DNA from: Fimbriimonadales bacterium
Lineage (GTDB): Bacteria; Armatimonadota; Fimbriimonadia; Fimbriimonadales; GBS-DC
DNA: 15,518 bases
Direction: 5' to 3'
NCBI GenBank assembly: GCA_026416065.1
Contig: JAOAFW010000259.1
Coordinates: 1-15,518 of the forward strand
Of the stretch, positions 1-7,966 are shown piece after piece; within the stretch, counting starts at the first letter, position 1, and every line of letters starts with the position of its first letter. The notes beneath the pieces are model-generated. The model worked only from the letters and a program-made list of their open reading frames with translations, did no database searches and had not been told where the DNA came from. The position numbers were made by a program, and so were the translations under genes.

Positions 1-1
1 G

Positions 2-361
2 CTCCGACACGGCGCAGACCCCGACGCCATCGACATCTACACCGTTCCCGGCAGCTGGGAGATTCCCGTCGTCGCGCGGGAGGGCGCCCACTCCAACGAA
101 TACGACGCGATTATCTGTCTCGGCGCGGTGCTGCAGGGCGAGACCAGCCACGCGCAACACATCAGCAGCGTGGTCTGCAGCGCGCTGATGAGCCTAATGA
201 TGGAGACGGGTAAGCCCATCGCGCTGGGAATCCTCACCGACGCCACTTTTGAGCAGGGGCTGGCGCGTGCGGGCGGCAAGATGGGCAACAAGGGCAACGA
301 AGCCGCGCTCAGCGCCATCGAAATGGCGAATCTATTGCGTAAAACAGGAGAGACGCTATGA
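2..361 (+). CDS. ribH: 6,7-dimethyl-8-ribityllumazine synthase, 3' part (5' end outside window)
   Basis: Catalyses the penultimate step of riboflavin synthesis, joining 5-amino-6-ribitylamino-uracil and dihydroxybutanone phosphate to lumazine, normally as a cytoplasmic icosahedral or pentameric shell. The frame is open from base 2 and gives the last 119 residues; the family is usually about 150, so roughly 35 N-terminal residues are missing. Visible family motifs are VPGSWEIP (substrate pocket), GAVLQGETSHAQHI with the conserved catalytic-type histidine after Thr-Ser, PIALGILTD, and the C-terminal K-GNEAALSAIEMANLL helix. The stop TGA (359-361) overlaps the ATG of the next gene (ATGA), so the two are probably translationally coupled. 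No other rib gene is visible to the right. The family identity is very secure; the start cannot be seen. Confidence 0.95.
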   Translation, partial: LRHGADPDAIDIYTVPGSWEIPVVAREGAHSNEYDAIICLGAVLQGETSHAQHISSVVCSALMSLMMETGKPIALGILTDATFEQGLARAGGKMGNKGNEAALSAIEMANLLRKTGETL

Positions 362-1416
362 GACCTGAATCACTTGCGTTTTTGAAGGCTGTAGTGAACG
401 CACCGTCGCCCTCAGGCTACGAGCAGCGCGCGGCGGAAGTGTATCGCGCCTACACGCGCGAGTTCGCCGACCGAGTTTATACCGATGTGATGGGCAACAC
501 GATTGCCGTGCTGAACGAATCGGGCGCGCCCCGCGTGATGTTCGCGGGACACATGGACGAAATCGGCTTCATCGTGAAGTATATCTCCGACGAAGGGTTC
601 CTCTATTTCGGTCCAATTGGCGGACACGACCCTGTTATCCCCGTCGGGCAGCGCGTGCTGGTACATACCAAAAACGGCTCCATCCCCGGTGTGATTGGCA
701 AGAAGCCCATCCACCTGTTAGACGACGATGAGCGCACGAAAGCCCCCAAGTTGCATGACCTGTGGATCGACATCGGGGCGAAGGACAAAGAGGACGCGCA
801 GTCCAAAGTGCGCATCGGCGACCCCGTGACCTTCGCGGTGGAGTTTCAGGAGATGCAGAACGGCTTTGCGACGGCGCGCGGGTTCGACAACAAGATGGGT
901 TCGTTCATCGTGGCGGAGGCGTTGCGCCTGCTTGCGGAGGACCGCCCCACGGCTGCCGTGTACGCCGTCGCCACCGTGCAGGAGGAGATCGGGCTGCGCG
1001 GCGCACGCACCAGCGCGTATGGCGTGGACGCGCCTGTCGGTATCGCCGTCGATGTGACCCACGCTTCGGACTACCCCACCGTCGACAAGCGGCGCGTGGG
1101 CGATATGCGTCCTGGCAAGGGACCCGTCATCTGTCGCGGCGCGAATATCAACCCGCGTGTGTTCGAGATGCTCGTGGAAGCGGCGGAAGCGGAGGGCATC
1201 CCGTACCAGCTGGAGGCGGCAGGCGGCGGCACCGGCACCGACGCGAACGCCATGCAGCTCAACAAAGCGGGCATGGCGACCGGGCTGGTCTCCGTGCCGT
1301 TGCGTTATATGCACACGCCGTGCGAGCTGCTCCACCTCGACGATGTGGAGAACGCAGCGCGCCTGCTGGCGGCGTTCACCCGGCGCGTGAAACCCGATAC
1401 CAACTTCACACCCTAA
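358..1416 (+). CDS. M42 family metallo-aminopeptidase (FrvX / glutamyl aminopeptidase type)
   Basis: Di-metal exopeptidase of family M42, which removes N-terminal residues from peptides, usually as a cytoplasmic dodecameric tetrahedron. At 352 residues it has the normal family length. The two-metal site can be read in full: His65 and Asp67 in AGHMDEIGF, bridging Asp177 in GFDNKMG, the catalytic pair Glu209-Glu210 in VQEEIGLRGA, Asp232 in AVDVTHASD, and His319 in RYMHTPCE. The GGGTGTDAN loop is also present. The ATG overlaps the ribH stop and is preceded by AGGAG (346-350) seven bases upstream, which fixes the start. The TAA (1414-1416) overlaps the stop codon of the convergent glycosyltransferase gene. 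Old annotations call such proteins endoglucanase or cellulase M; all metal ligands point to a peptidase, but the substrate specificity cannot be read here. Confidence 0.95.
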   Translation: MRPESLAFLKAVVNAPSPSGYEQRAAEVYRAYTREFADRVYTDVMGNTIAVLNESGAPRVMFAGHMDEIGFIVKYISDEGFLYFGPIGGHDPVIPVGQRVLVHTKNGSIPGVIGKKPIHLLDDDERTKAPKLHDLWIDIGAKDKEDAQSKVRIGDPVTFAVEFQEMQNGFATARGFDNKMGSFIVAEALRLLAEDRPTAAVYAVATVQEEIGLRGARTSAYGVDAPVGIAVDVTHASDYPTVDKRRVGDMRPGKGPVICRGANINPRVFEMLVEAAEAEGIPYQLEAAGGGTGTDANAMQLNKAGMATGLVSVPLRYMHTPCELLHLDDVENAARLLAAFTRRVKPDTNFTP

Positions 1417-2633
1417 TCCTCATGGTGCGACGGCGTTTCTGCCGTCGCACGCCTCACTGCCGTTAGTCCGACCGCTGCGCCCAATACCAGGAACGGCTGC
1501 ACAGGCAACAACGCGCGACTGCCCCCCGCATACAGCAGGATAGTGAACAGCGTCCAGCCAATAAGCAAAGCAAGCAGCACGGCGATAGATTTGTCTACAC
1601 AGCCCAGTCGCCATAAACCGTAGCCCGCTAACGCAAGGAACACCCAGTACACGCCGTCGGCAAAGCGCAGCGCCGCGCCAACGTCGCGATTTTCGGGATT
1701 CTGCAATCCAAACGCTGAGAGCGTGAGCGCGAGTTTGCGTCCTAAGAGTGTCAACCATGCCACGGGGTTCTCGCGAATCCACTGGAAGGCAAGACGCATC
1801 GCCTGGCGATCTTGCTGTACGGGGTCGGGCGCGTCCAGCCATGCGCGGGTGAGCTTCGTCTCGCCCCCGATAGTCAACTCGCGTTCCAGAAAGTTCGGAT
1901 CGAAGCCCCCGTCAGCGTATTCGTTATTCGCCCACAGCAGTACGTAGCCCCCTAAGCCGATGGGGATGAACGCGCCGTATCGTGCGGAAATGTACGCCAC
2001 GTAAGGCGCGACGGTCACCAGCGTCGCAACCAGCGTGAGCATGGGCGCCTGCCAGCTACGTCCACGCCAGAGGAGCCACAGTGCCGCCAGTAATGCAAAC
2101 GGCAAATAGTTCGCCCGTGTAAGCGCGAGCAGCCCCAGCAACACACCCCCACCTAACGCGCCGACCGCCCCACGCCCATAGCACAAACAGTACACCGCCC
2201 AGACAGCAAGGGGTAGGGCGAGGTTCTCCGTATAGAGCCAGCCTGTAATCATTAGCAAGTGCGGGTGCAGTGCGCCCAGCAGCAGCACCCACTGCGCTGC
2301 TCGTTCACCCGTCAGCTTTCGAGTCAGCTGCCACAGACCCCAGAGCGTGAGCAGTCCCAACGACGCATTCAACAATCGTATTGCCATCGGCGCGTGCCCT
2401 ACCAGCGTGTATACGCCTGCCATCAGGTAGATGTAGGCAGGTGCGGTCATCAAGCCTTTCTCCAGTCGATACTCCCCCGCGCTTGCGAGGCGCCATGCCA
2501 TCCTGTCGTGGATGACCGCGTCGCCATGCAGGGGATTGGCGCGTAGTAGCGGATCGACCTGCGTCGCCAGCAGCGCGTAAAGCAGACGCAGCAGGATGAC
2601 CAGCAACCAGAGCCAGAGCGCAACTCGATTCAT
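1413..2633 (-). CDS. Polytopic glycosyltransferase, GT39/ArnT-like (PMT_2 type)
   Basis: A 406-residue integral membrane protein with about ten hydrophobic segments, the first at residues 5-24. The long loop after it carries GDAVIHDRMAWRLA (Asp38, Asp43), the position of the acidic catalytic motif in lipid-linked-sugar-dependent transferases. It is followed by the TAPAYIYLMAGVYTLVGHAP-type helix and by a WLYTENL segment (Glu136) typical of the PMT_2/ArnT clan. By family it should move a sugar from a polyprenyl-phosphate donor to a protein, lipid or polysaccharide acceptor on the outer face of the membrane. Donor and acceptor are unknown. It starts 15 bp after the stop of the 998-residue protein on the same strand, so the two are likely co-transcribed. 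The ATG has only a weak AGCAGG just before it. The last codons hold a perfect hairpin (1425-1450). Confidence 0.8.
   Translation of the reverse strand: MNRVALWLWLLVILLRLLYALLATQVDPLLRANPLHGDAVIHDRMAWRLASAGEYRLEKGLMTAPAYIYLMAGVYTLVGHAPMAIRLLNASLGLLTLWGLWQLTRKLTGERAAQWVLLLGALHPHLLMITGWLYTENLALPLAVWAVYCLCYGRGAVGALGGGVLLGLLALTRANYLPFALLAALWLLWRGRSWQAPMLTLVATLVTVAPYVAYISARYGAFIPIGLGGYVLLWANNEYADGGFDPNFLERELTIGGETKLTRAWLDAPDPVQQDRQAMRLAFQWIRENPVAWLTLLGRKLALTLSAFGLQNPENRDVGAALRFADGVYWVFLALAGYGLWRLGCVDKSIAVLLALLIGWTLFTILLYAGGSRALLPVQPFLVLGAAVGLTAVRRATAETPSHHED
1425..1450. repeat. Perfect 10-bp inverted repeat between convergent genes
   Basis: GTGCGACGGC (1425-1434), six-base loop, GCCGTCGCAC (1441-1450). 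It lies 9 bp after the stop codon of the M42 peptidase and inside the last codons of the convergent glycosyltransferase gene. There is no T-run on either side, so it is not a textbook intrinsic terminator. It could block 3' exonucleases or assist termination in both directions. Function is inferred only from position. Confidence 0.6.
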
Positions 2634-2648
2634 CCTGCTGGAGTGTAC

Positions 2649-5645
2649 CTATCGCACGATGAGCACCTGTCCATCCGGGCTGAGATTCCAACGCACCAGT
2701 AGTGTATTGCCCTCACGCTCAGCATTAAGAGATAGGGGGTTGCCGAGCGTGTCGGTCAAACTCGCCTGTCCCCGGAGTCCCCGCAGGCTGAACCGCGCCA
2801 CGCCGTTCACACCTTCCGGACCTCGCACCAGGTACGCCAGCTGCCCGCTGGTCTCGTGGCGCAGTAGCACCTGCGCGTTTGTATGCAACAGTCCTGCAGT
2901 GCGCAGCCGAGCGTCCACTTGCAATAGCAAGCGGGGTGTCGCAGGGTTCAAAGCGGGGTCAGTTTGGATAGGAAGACGGGGGTCGAGCGCGTCCAGATAC
3001 GTGCCTCGCAGGGTCGTGGTTCGATAAGTTCCATATGCGGCGAGCCAGTCCCCCCGCCGCGCGACGATACGCGCCCGTTCGCGATAGCGCACTCCCGCCA
3101 GCCCGCAGACGTACTGCATAATCGTCCGCCAGTCTCGCGCGCCACCGAGAGTGTTGCCGAACGCCCTGCCCGACACGCCCAGCAGTGCAATCCCGCCACG
3201 CCCCACACGCATACTCACGCCCACCGGCGCGCCTTGATAGGTGTAGAACGTTTCACCGTTCGTGCGGTAGATGGTGATCGTCTCGTCGTCGCGCAGGCTG
3301 ACTCGGGGCAAATCAGGGCGCGTGGGAACAGCAAGATGCTCTCTGTAAGGCGGTTGCGTGCTGATGTCCAGTCGCCACTCCTGAGCCAGCTCGAGGCGCA
3401 GGGTAATTGCACGGGCTGAGGGCAAGGGGAAGCGGTATACGAACCATGCGTCATAGTCTGCAAATCGCTCGCTGGTGGCGTTGAGCCGGCTTTTGTGGTT
3501 CGTGTGCAGGAACAACGGCTCCGCAGGCGATCCTGTGAAAAACGCCGCGACGGTCTTGCTGTCCGCTTCCAGTCGCACCTGTCGCAACAGCGCGCCCCAA
3601 CCGGTGTTGGGTAGGCTATCACTGAATTTTACGTAAACGGTTTGCCCGGCATACGGCGTGAGGTCGATATCCACCCAGCGACGATTGAAGGTTCCCTGCG
3701 CTGGCTCGTTTCCATGGATGCCGAGCGTTCGCCACGCCTCTGCAGGCGCAGGCTCAGGCGCGATTGTTTCCAGCTCGATGCCCAGCCCCAGCATCTGCAT
3801 CAGCCAGTGGATTGGGGTGGATTGCCCTGCTTGACGCCAGGGCGTTTCGGGAACGGCGTCGTAGCCGTTCGTACCGCCGACGATGAACAGCCACCCGCCA
3901 CTCTGTACCCAGTTGGCAAGCGCGCGCAACTCCTTCTCGTGGAGGGGCTTGACCGTGTCGGGGGTCCAGAGTAGCACACGCAGGCTGCGCGGCAGAGGAC
4001 GCTCCGGCAAGCGTTGGAACGAGTAGAGGCTCAGGGGCACCCCCGCGTTCACCAGCGATGCGCCCAGAGTCATCATATCTTCCACAGGGGCAACTTCGGG
4101 CGCGCCGCGCACCGCCGTCATCGAGTCACTGAACAGCATGCCAATCCCTTCTACACCCGCATCGAGGGCAGCATTTGCCTGCTGCGCGATGGCTTCACAG
4201 GCGCGCGCCGCGCTGAGAATCACGACTGCATATTCCGCCGGCACATTTCCAAAAATACGCTCGGGCCAAGGCAGAACTTCATAACCCGTCGCCTCAGGAA
4301 ACATCAACGAGGCAACCAGCGTATTGAAGTAGAACTGCTGATGCTCCGTCATCGGGCGACTCGGTACATCCGAGAGCGGGTCGTTTAGAAACCAGAGCCG
4401 TTTGTCTGAACCCTGCATCAGCCCTGCTAACGAAGCATACTCCAGATAGGCGGTGGCGAACGGCTCAGCGCGATACTCTCCGTCATACGGGATGGAAGTG
4501 CGCACCGTATCTGACCACACCTGCCCAATCACCTCTTCTACCAAAGAGCCAGACCCGAAAATCAGATCGTGATGCGCCAGACAGATACGCCAGAGCGCGT
4601 AGTTGAGGGGACTATGCAGCGCGACCATGCGTTTTGCGCTCGGCTTGCGGGTGCGTGCGGCATTGAGGATAGCGTGAACGGCTTCCGTCATAAGCTGCGC
4701 CTTGAGCCTGTCCGCCGTCCAGCGCGTCGTGTGCGACTGGTGGGGAGCTTGCCAAGAGCGCCCCAGCTGCGTTGTGTACAGCTGGCGAAACGCTTCTTCG
4801 TAGCCCGCGTCAGCCCAGTATTCGGGTTCTTCGGGGCAAATCGCGTCTGCGCCCGCGTCCAGCATCCGCAGGTACAGGCGAGCCAGCGATTCGATGCGCT
4901 CGGGTGTCGGAGTCAAGTAGAAACTGGTCTCGATGGCGATAGGGGAACCATCTTGCCGTCGTTGGACGGCGTTGGGGTTTGCCTCCGCGTAGGGCAGGTA
5001 GTCACGAAAACCACCCATCTGAATAACGGGGTAGCCCCGTGCCTTCCAGTTCGCAAGGCGAAGCGGGTCAAAACTGTGCAGGATAACGGCATCCGTCGCG
5101 AGATCAAGACGAGGAGCATAGTCCGAACCCGTCTGGTAGCTACTTCGCAGTGTTTGCGGAATCGTTGGGCGAAGCGCATTGGCAGACGCGCCCAGCAACC
5201 GCTCCACGCCATCGCCAATGCCGTCTCGGTCTTCATCGCGATCGGTGGCGACCACCTCCATCGCATAGAGGCGCACCTGTCCCCGCCGCGCCGCCTCGAT
5301 AATCACTTGCAAGTTTTGAACGGGAGGATTTAAGGGAACGCGCGTGGTCAGATTAACCGTTTGTGTGCCGCCGCGCAGGGAGCGTACAAGTAGTCCACCT
5401 GCCTGCGTGCGCACACGCACCTGTCCACTGCCCGCGATGGTGAGACGAATGCTGATGTCCATTCCACCCAGCACCCGAAAGCCGTAAGTCGCACTGCCTC
5501 TACTGCCAACCAGTCGCGCGTTGCCCTCGATGCGCGAGCGAATAGACTGAATAAGAACACCGGTTTCACTCTCGGGGCGAATGCGCCACTCTAAACGGGG
5601 AATCAAGCCACCTGTCGATGCCTGCCTGCGTGCCATCGAAGGCAT
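2649..5645 (-). CDS. Unrecognised large multidomain protein with glycosidase-like architecture
   Basis: No named family is recognised. Of 998 residues, roughly 15-130 look like a beta-sandwich. Residues 135-152 (DRDEDRDGIGDGVERLLG) form an acidic loop like a calcium-binding thrombospondin type 3 or dockerin repeat. Residues about 185-480 have the alternating strand/helix pattern of a TIM barrel, with an acidic cluster in AICPEEPEYW (Glu272, Glu273, Glu275). Residues 553-595 (RVLLWTPD, WVQSGGWLFIVGGTNG) resemble the GATase-like domain that follows GH42 beta-galactosidase barrels. Residues about 640-760 and the C-terminal part look like beta-rich sandwiches. I infer a carbohydrate-active or carbohydrate-binding protein. 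There is no signal peptide: a stop lies in frame at 5715-5717 with no other start between. ATG 5636 (residue 4) is an alternative start better spaced from the -10 box. It is followed after 15 bp by a GT39-type transferase gene. Confidence 0.8.
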   Translation of the reverse strand: MPSMARRQASTGGLIPRLEWRIRPESETGVLIQSIRSRIEGNARLVGSRGSATYGFRVLGGMDISIRLTIAGSGQVRVRTQAGGLLVRSLRGGTQTVNLTTRVPLNPPVQNLQVIIEAARRGQVRLYAMEVVATDRDEDRDGIGDGVERLLGASANALRPTIPQTLRSSYQTGSDYAPRLDLATDAVILHSFDPLRLANWKARGYPVIQMGGFRDYLPYAEANPNAVQRRQDGSPIAIETSFYLTPTPERIESLARLYLRMLDAGADAICPEEPEYWADAGYEEAFRQLYTTQLGRSWQAPHQSHTTRWTADRLKAQLMTEAVHAILNAARTRKPSAKRMVALHSPLNYALWRICLAHHDLIFGSGSLVEEVIGQVWSDTVRTSIPYDGEYRAEPFATAYLEYASLAGLMQGSDKRLWFLNDPLSDVPSRPMTEHQQFYFNTLVASLMFPEATGYEVLPWPERIFGNVPAEYAVVILSAARACEAIAQQANAALDAGVEGIGMLFSDSMTAVRGAPEVAPVEDMMTLGASLVNAGVPLSLYSFQRLPERPLPRSLRVLLWTPDTVKPLHEKELRALANWVQSGGWLFIVGGTNGYDAVPETPWRQAGQSTPIHWLMQMLGLGIELETIAPEPAPAEAWRTLGIHGNEPAQGTFNRRWVDIDLTPYAGQTVYVKFSDSLPNTGWGALLRQVRLEADSKTVAAFFTGSPAEPLFLHTNHKSRLNATSERFADYDAWFVYRFPLPSARAITLRLELAQEWRLDISTQPPYREHLAVPTRPDLPRVSLRDDETITIYRTNGETFYTYQGAPVGVSMRVGRGGIALLGVSGRAFGNTLGGARDWRTIMQYVCGLAGVRYRERARIVARRGDWLAAYGTYRTTTLRGTYLDALDPRLPIQTDPALNPATPRLLLQVDARLRTAGLLHTNAQVLLRHETSGQLAYLVRGPEGVNGVARFSLRGLRGQASLTDTLGNPLSLNAEREGNTLLVRWNLSPDGQVLIVR

Positions 5646-5651
5646 ATTGTA
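5646..5651 (-). promoter_or_regulatory. -10-like box TACAAT directly before the 998-residue protein gene
   Basis: TACAAT within GGTACAAT ends at the base before ATG 5645 and nine bases before the in-frame ATG 5636. There is no Shine-Dalgarno sequence and no good -35 box. A transcript from here would start near or inside the first codons, which favours 5636 as the translated start. Confidence 0.4.
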
Positions 5652-5654
5652 CCG

Positions 5655-5690
5655 AAAAAGGAAGCCCCCGGGCTTGGAACAGGGGCTTCC
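5655..5690 (-). terminator. Intrinsic terminator after the epimerase gene
   Basis: On the minus strand, GGAAGCCCC (5690-5682), a 13-base loop and GGGGCTTCC (5668-5660) form a perfect 9-bp GC-rich stem followed at once by TTTTT (5659-5655). This is a textbook Rho-independent terminator for transcription from the epimerase, 144 bp past its stop. It sits only 3 bp before the -10-like box of the next gene. Confidence 0.85.
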
Positions 5691-5833
5691 ACGTGGGAAC
5701 GACCCTTCCTTCGTTCAACATACCGTATTTTTAACAGGCGCTTCACATCTCCTGCTACAGCGTTCACGGCGAATAGACAATCTACATCGAGACTGCCTGC
5801 GCGAGGACATCTACTACTGGCATCCTGTGCGGG
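5691..5833. other. Intergenic stretch between epimerase stop and terminator
   Basis: 143 bp with no convincing gene on either strand. On the minus strand it holds an AT-rich patch (TTAAAAATACGG) and a short GCAGGAG followed by ATG and an immediate TGA. The palindrome CCACGTGG lies at 5689-5696, at the edge of the terminator stem. It may simply be the 3' untranslated region of the epimerase mRNA. Confidence 0.4.
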
Positions 5834-6805
5834 TCAGGGCAACACGATGGTCTTCGCCCACTCACGGTGAGTAAGGTACCATTTTACACAGCGTTCCAAA
5901 CCTTCCTCGAGGCTTATCTGGGGTTCCCAACTCAGCAGGGCGCGAGCTTTGGCAATGTCCGCCCACGTCGCCTGTACATCGGCAGGGTGCATCGGCTGAC
6001 TGCACCAGCGAGCTTTCTTACCCAGTAAGTTCTCTATGGTCTCAATAATCCACTTCAGCGGCACCGGTCGATCACCGCCTAAGTTAATCACCTCGTAGCC
6101 TAACGGTTTCAACGCGGCGATCGTGCCCCGCGCGATGTCGTCCACATAAGTGAAATCCCGTTCCTGCAACCCATCCCCGAAAACCTGAATCGGCTCTTCT
6201 TCGGCAATCCAGCGAATAAACCGGAAGATGCTCATATCAGGGCGCCCTGCGGGCCCGTACACAGTGAAGTAGCGCAACACACTGATGTCTAACCCGTAGA
6301 GATGATGGTAAGTATAACACAGTGTCTCCGCCCCCTTTTTGGAGGCGGCATAAGGTGAGAGGGGACGATCAGTGGGCATATCTTCGCGGAAGGGGCGTTC
6401 GTTTCCACTGTACAAGCTGGAGGTAGACGCAAGCACATATTTACTCACGCCATGTCGCCGGCACAGTTCCAGCAGATTCAGTGCGCCCTGAGTGTTCGTG
6501 GCGATATAGACCCACGGGTCGCGGACACTTTGGCGCACACCCGCCCGTGCCGCGAGGTTGATTACAGCATCATACGGTAGATACGCCTCAAAGACCCGTT
6601 GCGCGGGCTCCCACTCACTGATATCGACCTGAAAAAACCGGAAGTTTGCTTTGTCGTTGAGCTGGCTCAATCGCCAGTGTTTAAGCCGGGGGTCGTAGGC
6701 ATCGTTGATACTATCCCATCCAGTCACCATGTGCCCTTGTTCTAAGAGAATCTCAGCGGTTTTAGCGCCGATGAAACCCGCACAACCTGTAAGTAGAATG
6801 TGCAT
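5834..6805 (-). CDS. NAD-dependent sugar epimerase, UDP-glucuronate 4-epimerase-like
   Basis: Extended short-chain dehydrogenase of 323 residues that should epimerise C4 of a UDP-sugar with bound NAD in the cytoplasm, feeding surface polysaccharide synthesis. The Rossmann motif is GCAGFIG (Gly7, Gly10, Gly13), with Asp31 after the second strand for the NAD ribose. The catalytic set is Ser-rich STSS at 128-130 plus Tyr152 and Lys156 in SPYAASKKGAE. The segment DSINDAYDPRLKHWRL and RYFTVYGPAGRPDM match UDP-glucuronate 4-epimerases (CapI/LspL type) better than GalE, but a related dehydratase or GalE-like specificity cannot be excluded. A longer frame reaches 6901, but ATG 6805 is chosen because the protein starts at the Rossmann strand and GGAG lies seven bases before it. 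A TATAAT promoter lies upstream, in the gap shared with hisC. Confidence 0.88.
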   Translation of the reverse strand: MHILLTGCAGFIGAKTAEILLEQGHMVTGWDSINDAYDPRLKHWRLSQLNDKANFRFFQVDISEWEPAQRVFEAYLPYDAVINLAARAGVRQSVRDPWVYIATNTQGALNLLELCRRHGVSKYVLASTSSLYSGNERPFREDMPTDRPLSPYAASKKGAETLCYTYHHLYGLDISVLRYFTVYGPAGRPDMSIFRFIRWIAEEEPIQVFGDGLQERDFTYVDDIARGTIAALKPLGYEVINLGGDRPVPLKWIIETIENLLGKKARWCSQPMHPADVQATWADIAKARALLSWEPQISLEEGLERCVKWYLTHREWAKTIVLP

Positions 6806-6835
6806 TTCAATCTCCGTTTTGGGGTGGTGTCGCGG

Positions 6836-6863
6836 ATTATACCCACTCAGGCTGTAGGGTAAA
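6836..6863 (-). promoter_or_regulatory. Promoter of the epimerase gene
   Basis: On the minus strand, a perfect -10 TATAAT (6841-6836) has a -35-like TTTACC (6863-6858) 16 bases upstream. Transcription would start near 6829, leaving about 24 bases of leader with GGAG before ATG 6805. The -35 overlaps the plus-strand -10 of hisC. Confidence 0.65.
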
Positions 6864-6865
6864 AT
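6860..6865 (+). promoter_or_regulatory. -10 box of hisC, probably a leaderless start
   Basis: TAAAAT ends six bases before the hisC ATG (6872), which puts the expected transcription start on the A of the start codon. There is no Shine-Dalgarno sequence in the bases before ATG. The -35 region is weak. Confidence 0.55.
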
Positions 6866-6871
6866 TGAAAT

Positions 6872-7966
6872 ATGTCCATCCACGCACGCGCTCATGTACA
6901 TCAGATGCAGCCCTACCGTCCCGGCAAGACGCCTGAGCAGCTGATGCAGGAACTGGGTCTCGACGAACTCATCAAGCTCTCAGCGAACGAAAACCCTCTG
7001 GGTGCATCACCGCGTGCGAAAGAGGCAATCCTCCACCATCTGGACAAAATCCACCTGTATCCCGACGGCAACTGTACGGTGCTGCGCGACGCACTGAGCC
7101 AGTTTCACAACCTACCGCGCAGCTATTTCGCCTTCGGCAACGGTTCAGACGAGCTGATACATCTGTTCGGAGTCGCCTACTTGGAGCCGGAGGATGAACT
7201 AATAATGGCGCACCCATCCTTCGTACGCTACGAAGCGTCAGCGCAGCTGAATCAGGCGGTACTAACGCGGATTCCGCTCACGCCCGATTTCCGCCACGAC
7301 CTGAACGCGATGGCAGAGGCAATCACTGAGCGTACTAAGCTGCTCTATATCGCGAATCCGAACAATCCGACAGGCACGATAGTGTATCGAGAGGAGCTGG
7401 AGCGGTTTCTGCAGCGTATCCCTGACCATGTGCTGGTGATTTTGGACGAGGCATACTTCGAGTATGCCGACCATCCCGACTATCCGCACGGGCTGGACTA
7501 TGTACGAGCGGGGCGGAATGTGGTAGTGTTGCGCACTTTTTCCAAAGCATATGGACTGGCAGGGCTGCGCGTAGGGTATGCCGTCGCGCGCTCTGAGCTG
7601 TTAGACCCGGTCGAACGTGTGCGGGAGCCGTTTAATGTGAACACCCTGGCGCAGGTTGCTGCCGCCGCCGCCCTCCGCGATGCAGAACACATCGACCGCA
7701 CGCGGGCGTTTAACCGTGCAGGGCTGGAATACCTTCAGGCGGCATGCGAACGGTTAGGGCTGCGTGCCGTACCCTCCCAGGCGAACTTTTTGTTGATTGA
7801 GGTGGGCTGTGAATGCGCGCGCATCCAGAAGCGATTGTTGGAACGAGGCGTTCTCGTGCGTACGGGCGAGGCGTTTGGCATGCCGACCTTTCTGCGCGTG
7901 AACACAGGCACACCTGAACAGAATGAGCGATTTATTGAGGCGTTGCAGTATGCGCTCCACGAGTGA
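6872..7966 (+). CDS. hisC: Histidinol-phosphate aminotransferase
   Basis: Class I/II PLP aminotransferase that converts imidazole-acetol phosphate and glutamate to histidinol phosphate in histidine biosynthesis; it is cytoplasmic and usually a dimer. At 364 residues it has the normal length. Family marks are KLSANENPLG near residue 35, the YPDG motif of the N-terminal arm, FGNGSDELI, the PNNPTGT loop, LDEAYFEY (PLP-pyridine Asp), and the Schiff-base Lys225 in TFSKAYGLAGLRVGYA. The C-terminal Arg lies in LRVNTGTPEQN. The ATG is preceded by a -10 box at leaderless distance rather than a ribosome site. The 3' end overlaps the ankyrin gene. No other his genes are in the window. Some HisC homologues also act on tyrosine or phenylalanine precursors, so side activity is possible. 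Confidence 0.94.
   Translation: MSIHARAHVHQMQPYRPGKTPEQLMQELGLDELIKLSANENPLGASPRAKEAILHHLDKIHLYPDGNCTVLRDALSQFHNLPRSYFAFGNGSDELIHLFGVAYLEPEDELIMAHPSFVRYEASAQLNQAVLTRIPLTPDFRHDLNAMAEAITERTKLLYIANPNNPTGTIVYREELERFLQRIPDHVLVILDEAYFEYADHPDYPHGLDYVRAGRNVVVLRTFSKAYGLAGLRVGYAVARSELLDPVERVREPFNVNTLAQVAAAAALRDAEHIDRTRAFNRAGLEYLQAACERLGLRAVPSQANFLLIEVGCECARIQKRLLERGVLVRTGEAFGMPTFLRVNTGTPEQNERFIEALQYALHE

Noticed and set aside
718..1335. Open frame of 205 codons opposite the M42 peptidase
   Set aside because: Arg/His/Gly-rich low-sense product, no motif, while all metal ligands of the peptidase are encoded on the plus strand.
4569..5333. Open frame of 254 codons on the plus strand inside the 998-residue protein gene
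   Set aside because: Arg/Val/His-rich product without domain pattern and without a ribosome site; treated as a shadow frame.
5655..5833. Possible riboswitch or attenuator leader before the 998-residue protein gene
   Set aside because: Only the terminator stem is convincing. I found no long alternative pairing to its 5' arm and no known aptamer core, and the region is also simply the 3' side of the epimerase gene.
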